DNA from: Begonia masoniana
Taxonomy: Eukaryota; Streptophyta; Magnoliopsida; Cucurbitales; Begoniaceae
NCBI GenBank assembly: GCA_022432975.1
Contig: CM039509.1
Span: 10,320,621-10,384,620, forward strand
Reading direction: 5' to 3'
Length of the DNA stretch: 64,000 nucleotides
The notes under the pieces were generated by a model that saw only the letters and a list, made by a program, of their open reading frames with translations, ran no database searches and was not told where the DNA came from. The position numbers and the translations under genes were made by a program. Shown piece after piece: positions 35,001 to 44,000 of this stretch (the stretch's first letter is position 1; each line of letters opens with the position of its first letter).

Positions 35001-38000
35001 TTACGCGATTGACTCGGAAGAACGAGAAGTTTGTATGGTCGTCTGCTTGTGATGACAGCTTTATGGAGTTAAAGCAGAGATTGACCACTGCCCCAGTATT
35101 GGCGCTACCTGATGAAGGTGTCAGATACAGTGTTTATTGTGATGCATCGGGAGTGGGACTCGGTTGTGTATTGATGCAGGAGGGTAGAGTTATTTCTTAT
35201 GCTTCTCGGCAGTTGAAGCCGTACGAGCAGAATTACCCCACGCATGACCTCGAGTTAGCAGCTGTGGTTTTCGCACTGAAGATATGGAGGCATTATTTAT
35301 ATGGGCAGCAGTGCGAGATATTTTCCGACCACAAGAGCCTGAAGTACTTATTTACGCAGAAGGAGCTGAACATGCGGCGGAGACGATGGCTTGAGTTTGT
35401 CAAAGATTACGATTTCGACATCAAGTACCATCCAGGAAAGGCGAACAAAGTTGCTGATGCCTTGAGTAGAGTGCCTTCTGCGAGTCAGCCTTCATTAGCA
35501 GCGATGTTAGTTACGCTGCGGTCTGAGATTGAGAGATTCGACGTGGAGATAGTGGCAGAGTTGTCCAGCATGCTCACTAGTATCTCTCTCTCAGGCCGAC
35601 CATTCTAGATCGTATACGCGAGGCTCAACAGAATGATTCGGAGTGTATGGAGCTTCGATCTCGTATGACATTGGGAGACTCGTCGGATTTCCATTTATCG
35701 GAGGATGGTATTCTGAAGTTCAGGCATAGGTGGTACGTGCCTAGTGACGAGGATCTAAAGAAGGAGATATTGGCCGAGGCACATTCTTCGGCATATTCTG
35801 TGCACCCGGGGAGTACCAAGATGTACCGGGATTTGAGACAACACTTTTGGTGGCCGAACATGAAGAGGGAGGTTGCCAAGTATGTTGAGACCTGCCTAGT
35901 ATGTCAGCAGGTAAAGGCTGAGCACCAGAGACCCGCTGGGACACTGTTACCACTGCCAATTCCGGAGTGGAAGTGGGAGCAGATCTCCATGGATTTCATT
36001 GTGGGGCTCCCGAGGACTACGAGAGGCCATGACGGCATTTGGGTTATTGTGGACCGATTGACAAAGTCGGCTCACTTTTTGCCTGTGAAGATGGCGTCTT
36101 CTATGGATCAGCTCGCAGAGCTCTATGTACAGGAGATTGTGAAGTTACACGGAGTGCCGGTTTCTATTGTCTCAGATCGAGATCCGAGGTTTACATCGAA
36201 GTTCTGGAAGAGTTTGCATAGAGCTATGGGGACTCAGCTTAACTTCAGCACAGCGTTTCATCCTCAGACTTATGGTCAGACAGAGAGGACGAATCAGATT
36301 TTGGAGGATATGCTCAGAGCGTGTGTGCTTGAGTTTCAGGGATCGTGGAGCAGGTATTTGCCACTGATCGAGTTCTCGTACAACAACAGCTTCCAGGCTA
36401 CTATCGGTATGGCTCCGTATGAAGCCTTATATGGTCGAAAGTGCAGATCTCCGCTGTATTGGGATGAGGTTGGCGAGGCCAGCGTCGTTGGACCTGAGAT
36501 TCTGCAGCAGACGGCAGAGAAGATTGCCGTTATCCGACAGCGCATTGAAGTAGCTCAGAGCCGACAGAAGAGCTATGCTGACACGAGACGGAGAGAGCTA
36601 GAGTTCGAGGAAGGTGACGAGGTCTACCTTAAAGTTTCTCCGTTCAAAGGCGTTGCGAGATTTGGAAGGAGGGGTAAGTTAAACCCTCGATATGTGGGAC
36701 CCTTTCCTATTCTGAAGAGGATCGGGAAGTTGGCGTACAGATTGCAGCTTCCGGCTTCTATGGAGGGTATCCACGACGTATTTCACGTATCTATGCTTCG
36801 GAAGTGCTTGCGCGATCCGTCGCATATCGTAGAGACTACAGAGATCGAGGTGCAGCCTACCTTGAGCTATGAGGTGAGGTCAGTACGTATTTTGGAGCAT
36901 TCCATCAAGGTTCTACGCAACAAAGAAATTCCGCTAGTCAAAGTTCTATGACGGAATCACGAGGTGGAAGAGGCTACCTGGGAGCGACAGCAGGATATGA
37001 TGACTAAGTATCCTGATCTGTTTGTGTAATTTAATTTTGTGGACAAAATTCTGAATAAGGAGGGTAGAATGTAATATCCGGTTTGTACGGACCTTTGATT
37101 ATATTATTATTATATTATTAGTGGCATTTTTGGTAAATATATCAAATCAGGTCCGTTTCACAAAAAGAAAGCGTTATTACGATTCTAACGAATAATAAGA
37201 ATTTTAAGGAATTTACGGAAATTTTCGGAGATTAAACGCTATATTCCGAGTAAATACGTTTATCGTAATGTAAAGGACGTTTTAGTAAAAATAGTAAACG
37301 AGGTCCGAATTGCGAACGGACAGTTTTAATAAAGCCTTGGGGATGAATATGAGTTATTGGCAAAATATGAAATTTTCGAGAATCCGAATCGCAGGACGAT
37401 TAACGAAACGAAGGACGAAACGAATAGATTTAAGTAAGAAGGGCAAAATGGTAATTTGCAAAATAATTTCTATTAAAAACATCACAAACCCTCATTTCTC
37501 CCTCACTTTCTCTCTTTCTTTCTTTTTCTCTCTAGATCGCACGAACAGAGAAGGAGAAGCTTCTCTGGCCGCCGGCGTTCTCACGATGTCCGACCTCCGT
37601 TCTCCTCCGTTCCTCGTCATTTCTTCTCCTCTCGCAACCCTCGGTATGTAGCTTCGGTCTCTGAGCATTTATTTTGAGTTTCGGTCCGATTAGGGTTAGG
37701 GTTTTCAGTTAGGGTTTTGATAAAAATGTCGAATTAGGGCTCGTAATTAATAGGTTAGCCGTAATTAAGTATATGTTGAACATATTGGACGTTATTGGAC
37801 GAAGAAAAGTCAATTTGCGAAAAAGTTATAAATTGGTAAAATGTCGAGTTTTTAGAAAAAACTCGTAATTAGAGATTTCGGATTATAAAGCTTTAATTGA
37901 CGTTTGCAATACTCTAAATAGCTAAGTGGAGAATTTAGGAGAATTCGTTAGTTAAGGATTTTTGTAATTTGGACGTTTATAAGTTAAATTGGGTTTAACG

Positions 38001-41000
38001 ACAAATATCGTGGTTTACCTCAGACACGCGACTCCAGTGGATGAAGCTTGAGATCCAGCGCACTCAAGGTAAGTTCTCGTGACTTGCTTGACCGAAAGGT
38101 CTACACCATACTTCGTCGTCGTATCAAGGATCCTTGAGGGTTCCTTGTTTTACGTTGTTTAGGTTGGGTAGTTAGGTTAATTGTTTATAGGTTATGTTAT
38201 ATTGTCTGCTGATATGAACTGTTTGTTTACTTTCTGCCTGATATGAACTGTTCATTGCATCACGGTTTTCGAAAGTCATGAAAAGGAATTTCTGCACGTG
38301 TTTTTAAGAAAAGGAACGTATATCTGAAATGAAATCTGTAACGAAATCTGAATGAATAAACGTAATCTGTCTGTTTTCTGGTCACATGCGGGATGGGGCT
38401 CAGGCACGGCTGTGCGTGTTGCAAAGCGTGTACCCCCCCTCTCTAGGTGGAAAGGGTAGTCTGACCGCTGGATGGGCCCTCTCCGCTTAGTGGTAGAGTT
38501 TCGGTGACAATTCTGTCTGTCTGTGACTAATGAATCTGTAATCTGAATCTGAATCTGTAATCTGAATCTGTATCTGTTTCTGTATCTGAAAGGAATGAAA
38601 ATGAATCTGTAATCTGAATCTGTATCTGTTTCTGTATCTGAAAGGAATGAAAATGAATCTGTAATCTGAATCTGTATCTGTTTCTGTATCTGAAAGGAAT
38701 GAAAATGAATCTGTATCTGTTTCTGTATCTGAAAGGAATGAAAATGAATCTGTATCTGTTTCTGTATCTGAAAGGAATGAAAATGAATCTGTAATCTGAA
38801 TCTGTATCTGTTTCTGTATCTGAAAGGAATGAAAATGAATCTGTAATCTGAATCTGTATCTGTTTCTGTATCTGAAAGGAATGAAAATGAATCTGTAATC
38901 TGAATCTGTATCTGTTTCTGTATCTGAAAGGAATGAAAATGAATCTGTAATCTGAATCTGTATCTGTTTCTGTATCTGAAAGGAATGAAAATGAATCTGT
39001 AATCTGAATCTGTATCTGTTTCTGTATCTGAAAGGAATGAAAATGAATCTGTAATCTGAATCTGTATCTGTTTCTGTATCTGAAAGGAATGAAAATGAAT
39101 CTGTAATCTGAATCTGTATCTGTTTCTGTATCTGAAAGGAATGAAAATGAATCTGTAATCTGAATCTGTATCTGTTTCTGTATCTGAAAGGAATGAAAAT
39201 GAATCTGTAATCTGAATCTGTATCTGTTTCTGTATCTGAAAGGAATGAAAATGAATCTGTAATCTGAATCTGTATCTGTTTCTGTATCTGAAAGGAATGA
39301 AAATGAATCTGTAATCTGAATCTGTATCTGTTTCTGTATCTGAAAGGAATGAAAATGAATCTGTAATCTGAATCTGTATCTGTTTCTGTATCTGAAAGGA
39401 ATGAAAATGAATCTGTAATCTGAATCTGTATCTGTTTCTGTATCTGAAAGGAATGAAAATGAATCTGTAATCTGAATCTGTATCTGTTTCTGTATCTGAA
39501 AGGAATGAAAATGAATCTGTATCTGTTTCTGTATCTGAAAGGAATGAAAATGAATCTGTAATCTGAATCTGTATCTGTTTCTGTATCTGAAAGGAATGAA
39601 AATGAATCTGTAATCTGAATCTGTATCTGTTTCTGTATCTGAAAGGAATGAAAATGAATCTGTAATCTGAATCTGTATCTGTTTCTGTATCTGAAAGGAA
39701 TGAAAATGAATCTGTAATCTGAATCTGTATCTGTTTCTGTATCTGAAAGGAATGAAAATGAATCTGTAATCTGAATCTGTATCTGTTTCTGTATCTGAAA
39801 GGAATGAAAATGAATCTGTAATCTGAATCTGTATCTGTTTCTGTATCTGAAAGGAATGAAAATGAATCTGTAATCTGAATCTGTATCTGTTTCTGTATCT
39901 GAAAGGAATGAAAATGAATCTGTAATCTGAATCTGTATCTGTTTCTGTATCTGAAAGGAATGAAAATGAATCTGTAATCTGAATCTGTATCTGTTTCTGT
40001 ATCTGAAAGGAATGAAAATGAATCTGTAATCTGAATCTGTATCTGTTTCTGTATCTGAAAGGAATAAAAATGTATCTGAATATGAATCTGTATCTATTTC
40101 TGTATCTGAAAGGAATGAAAATGAATCTGTAATCTGAATCTGTATCTGTTTCTGTATCTGAAAGGAATGAAAAATGAATCTGTAATCTGAATCTGTATCT
40201 GTTTCTGTATCTGAAAGGAATGAAAAATGAATCAGTAATCTGAATCTGTATCTGTTTCTGTATCTGAAAGGAATGAAAATGTATCTGAATATGATCTGTA
40301 ATCTGCAACGTTTTATGAATGGCATACGCACGCATGCATCTGCATTTACGTAGCTTACTGAGATTTCAATATCTCATATGTGTCTGTATGGTGTAGGTGA
40401 CGTTCTAGGTTACGTTGACCCAAGTGAGAATGATATTCCTCCTCCTGATGTAGGAGCAGCTGATAGATGATGCTCGTGGAAGTGCGCTGAGTAGTCGAGG
40501 CGCGATATGACCCGTGGGGATGTATGTATGGACTCTGGGGTTATTTTGGGATGTTTTGATCTGATAATTGTATAGAATATTTAGGTTGTTTGGATCTGGA
40601 TAGGGGTTAGATAACGTTTTGGTAATTGTATGTAAAACGCTTTGGTATAAACAGTTTTGATAAACGTTATGAAATGTTTTGGTTTAGAACCGTTATTTAA
40701 ACGTTATAGAAATTCTGGAACTGTTTGGTTGTTTAAATTAAGTGTTATGAATTGTTTGTGGGTTGTTACGGATAGCTCGGTTTTTAGAGCTATCCACGCA
40801 GTCGGATTTCGCAAAGCCTGACTCGAGTCGATTGAACTTAGAATACGTTTTAGTTTAATTGATTTGATTTAGGTGGTAAATTATGGTAATTGTTGGCGTG
40901 AAGAAGTGTAAGTTTTGCTCTCTGGAAATCGGATTCCAGAGAGCAAATCGTTGAAGTGTAAGCATGAAAGAATGGTGAAGTGCGTTGAAGTGCTGGAGTG

Positions 41001-44000
41001 TTTGAAGGAGGATCGCTGCATAGCATGCAGCGATCGATTTCTGCTTTTCAGCAGAAATCGATCGCTTGCATGCAAGCAAGCAGCAGCGATCGATCTCTGT
41101 ATTTTACAGAGATCGATCGCTGCCTCCTTTTGGCAGCCCCATTTCCGATTCTGCCCCTCCTTTAGTTTTTATTAAATATTTAAATGTTTTAAGTTTTATT
41201 TATTAATAGTTTTAGTTTATATTTGAAACGATTTACCAAACGAACTTCGATTTTGATTCCGGTTTCGGTTTCGATTTCAATTCCGCTTTAACGTTAGGTT
41301 TTAAAGTTTTATTTTAAAAATGTAAAATAGAAATGAAAAATTTATACGGGTAAATGGGTACGGTATTAGGGGTGTTACAAGTCTACAGAACCGATTTTAA
41401 AACCCGGGGGCTTTGATACCATAACTGTCACATCCATAATACTGTACCCATATTTCCATACTATTTTTTTTAACCCAATAATTTCTTTAAATAAACTCTA
41501 AGCGGAACCTAAACCGAAATCGAAACCTGATTCGAAATCGGAACTAAATTCTAACTTTTAAAACAATTTAAATAAAACTTAAAACAATTTAATTAAAACT
41601 TAAATTAATTAAGTAAACTAATTAATAAATAAATAATTAAAGGAGGCGATTATTCGCCCATAAATGGGGCGAATAATCGCCCCAGCCTGTGGCGATTGCT
41701 CGCCACAGTTTGTGGCGAGCAATCGCCACTCCCTCTGGATTTCTCCAGAGGGAGGCGATTGATTCGCCTGGCTTGGCGATAACTCGCCAAGCCCACTGCC
41801 CTCTACTTCAATCCTTCGCTCCTTTCCTTCAATTTCACCGACATATAACTACAATTTCACAATACGACTCCCCAATCCAATAAAATCAAATAAAACTCGC
41901 TCTAATTCTCATTCTTTCCACACTTAATCATTCACCTAATAAACGACTCGAAATACATTTTAAAACTAAGAACATTTTCATAAAAACGAACTGCATGGGT
42001 ACGTTTAAAACCTAAACAAATCCTCTTGTTTCAAACCACGCAATTCCAAAATACATTCAATGAAAGACTTTTCCAAACCATTATAAAACAGTTTCAAAAA
42101 CATGAACCTATACATATATACCTATCAACTATCCAGAATCAAACAACCTAAAGTATTTCTATACAAACATCAGCCCAAAAAGTCCCAAACCCTCAAAATC
42201 TATACATACAGTCCCCACGGGTCAGGTAAGCCTCGATTGCGCCAGCACACCACCGTAGCCATCCTCCGTCAACTGGACTCAAGACTCTGGAGGAGGAATC
42301 CCATCCTCACCTGGTTCCTCGATATCTAGATCACCTACACCATACAATACACTATGAGATAAAAATCTCAGTAAGCTCTAGTAAATGTAACTATATGCTA
42401 TGCGTGTGAGTTCAGAAATCAAGCAGCATTTTCTTTACTTTACTCTGTGGGTGTCACCGAGATCTCAACCTCCTAACCAGAGAGAGCACATCCTGCGGTC
42501 GGACTACTCTTTCCAGCTAGAAGAGGGGGGTACACGCTTACAACACGTACAGCCGTGCCTGAGCCCCATCTCGCATAACCTGTAAACTGTATGCCTTTCG
42601 GCCTGTATGCCTTTCGGCCCATTTTAACTGTATGCCTTACGGCCCATTCTATTCTTTACTTTATCTTTAAAACATTTTGCAGAAATTCATTTTTCATGTT
42701 TTTCATTAAAACACGTGATGCATGAACAGTTCATAACAGAAGTTAAACACTCAGCATACATACCATCAAGACTGTAAAACAAAATCTATAAAACAATTAA
42801 ACCTAACTACCCAACCAAAACATTATAAACTAGTGCGTCACCAAACTCCTCGAAGCGACATTCGACGTACGGTGTAGGCCAATCGGCCAGAGAAGAATCA
42901 CGAGAACTTACCTCGTGTCCAAAGCAGCTCGAGCTCCGTCCACGAGCGTTGTTTGTCTGAGGTAAAACATAACGGTCGATGTTAAAACAATTTAAGCTTC
43001 TAAACGTCCTAATTAACAAAACCTTAACTAACGAATTTCTTAAAATGTCCAGCTTAACTGTTCGGAGCATATAAATGAACAATCTACGATTGATGCCTCG
43101 AAACTACAATTTACGAGCTTTTCCTAAAACCCGAAAATCCCTATTTTTTAACATTTTCACAAATTGCTATAACTTCGTCCAATAATCATCTAAATTCGTC
43201 CAATGCGTTCAATATATGCTTAATCACAGAAAACCTATTAATTTCGGACCCTAAATCGCGTTTTAAATCGAAACCCTAAACGCACCTAATTGTTTAAAAC
43301 TCCGAAATCATCGAAATAAAAGCTCTAAGATTGTAGTAGGTTCATACCTAGAACGTCGATTGGAGGCGAAAGCACGAAGAAAACGGAACGAACGGGAGAA
43401 AAAGGAGGTCGGATCGTTAGATTCCGTCGGCGGCCGAGAGGGTTCGCGAGAGAGAAAGAAAGAAACAGAGAGGAAATGGCGTTCTGGAGAAGAGAAAGAA
43501 AGGCTTTGCCTTTTAATAAAAAAAAATGATTTGTCAAAAGACCAAAATGCCCTTAGCTCTTATTTCTTTTTGTTTCGTCCTTCGTTTCGTTAATCGTCCA
43601 GCGATTCGACTTTTCCAAATTTCCATATTTTGCCAATAAGTCCAACTTATTATTTGGGACTTAATAAAAGTGTCCGTTTGCAATTTGGACCTCGTTTGCT
43701 ATTTTTTCCAAAACGTCCATTAAATTACGATAGAGGTAATTACTCGGAATATAGCGTTATTATTCCTAAAATTCCTATAATTTCCTAAAAATTCTTATCA
43801 TTCGTTAGGATCATAATGACGCATTTCTGAAAGTATGACAGTTCGGGAGGTGTTTGTGTGAGTCACCTCGTCGCGAATTAGTGTCTGAAAGTATGACAGT
43901 TCGGGAGGTGTTTGTGTGAGTCACCTCGTCGCGAATTAGTGTCTGAAAGTATGACAGTTCGGGAGGTGTTTGTGTGAGTCACCTCGTCGCGAATTAGTGT

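Larger units (their letters stand above)
32066..41379 (+). mobile_element. Element G, retrotransposon, apparently recombinant
   Basis: Partial 5' LTR 32066-33294, primer site, short gag (33457-34137), a non-coding filler, RT-RH-INT (34280-37029), polypurine tract and 3' LTR 37070-41379. Protease and the capsid domain are absent. The gag breaks off at the same place as the gag-only element F of the same LTR family. The outer part of the 5' LTR was lost together with part of H gag. The bases after the 3' LTR (agtct) are H leader. Confidence 0.9.
37070..41379 (+). repeat. 3' LTR of element G (4.3 kb)
   Basis: TGTAATATCC to GGGTGTTACA. It is about 1.7 kb longer than the solo LTR of the same family, almost entirely because of the 52-bp array. 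Large hairpins lie at 40915-40945, 41027-41066 and 41083-41122. Confidence 0.94.
23025..43822 (-). mobile_element. Element H, retrotransposon with two nested insertions
   Basis: 3' LTR 23025-25508; pol pieces 25549-26509 and 29081-31600; gag piece to about 32066; after element G, a leader piece and primer site (41380-41425) and the 5' LTR 41426-43822. A solo LTR (26510-29080) and element G interrupt it. About 115 bp of the outer end of the 5' LTR are missing at the junction with the C array, so no second target copy is seen. The part of gag between 32066 and the leader is deleted. Confidence 0.9.

Noticed and set aside
38487..40335. Minus-strand open frames of more than 600 codons (repeating RNRYRF / QIQKQIQ / DTETDTD)
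   Set aside because: They are the three readings of the 52-bp array, whose unit lacks stops on that strand. The same occurs in F (54343-55137 and 60296-61141). There is no codon bias or start context.
40397..40440. A further conserved donor (CAG|GTGAGG) inside exon 3
   Set aside because: The conservation is explained by the coding block Pro-Gly-Glu-Asp of the small ORF, and C and B depart from it.
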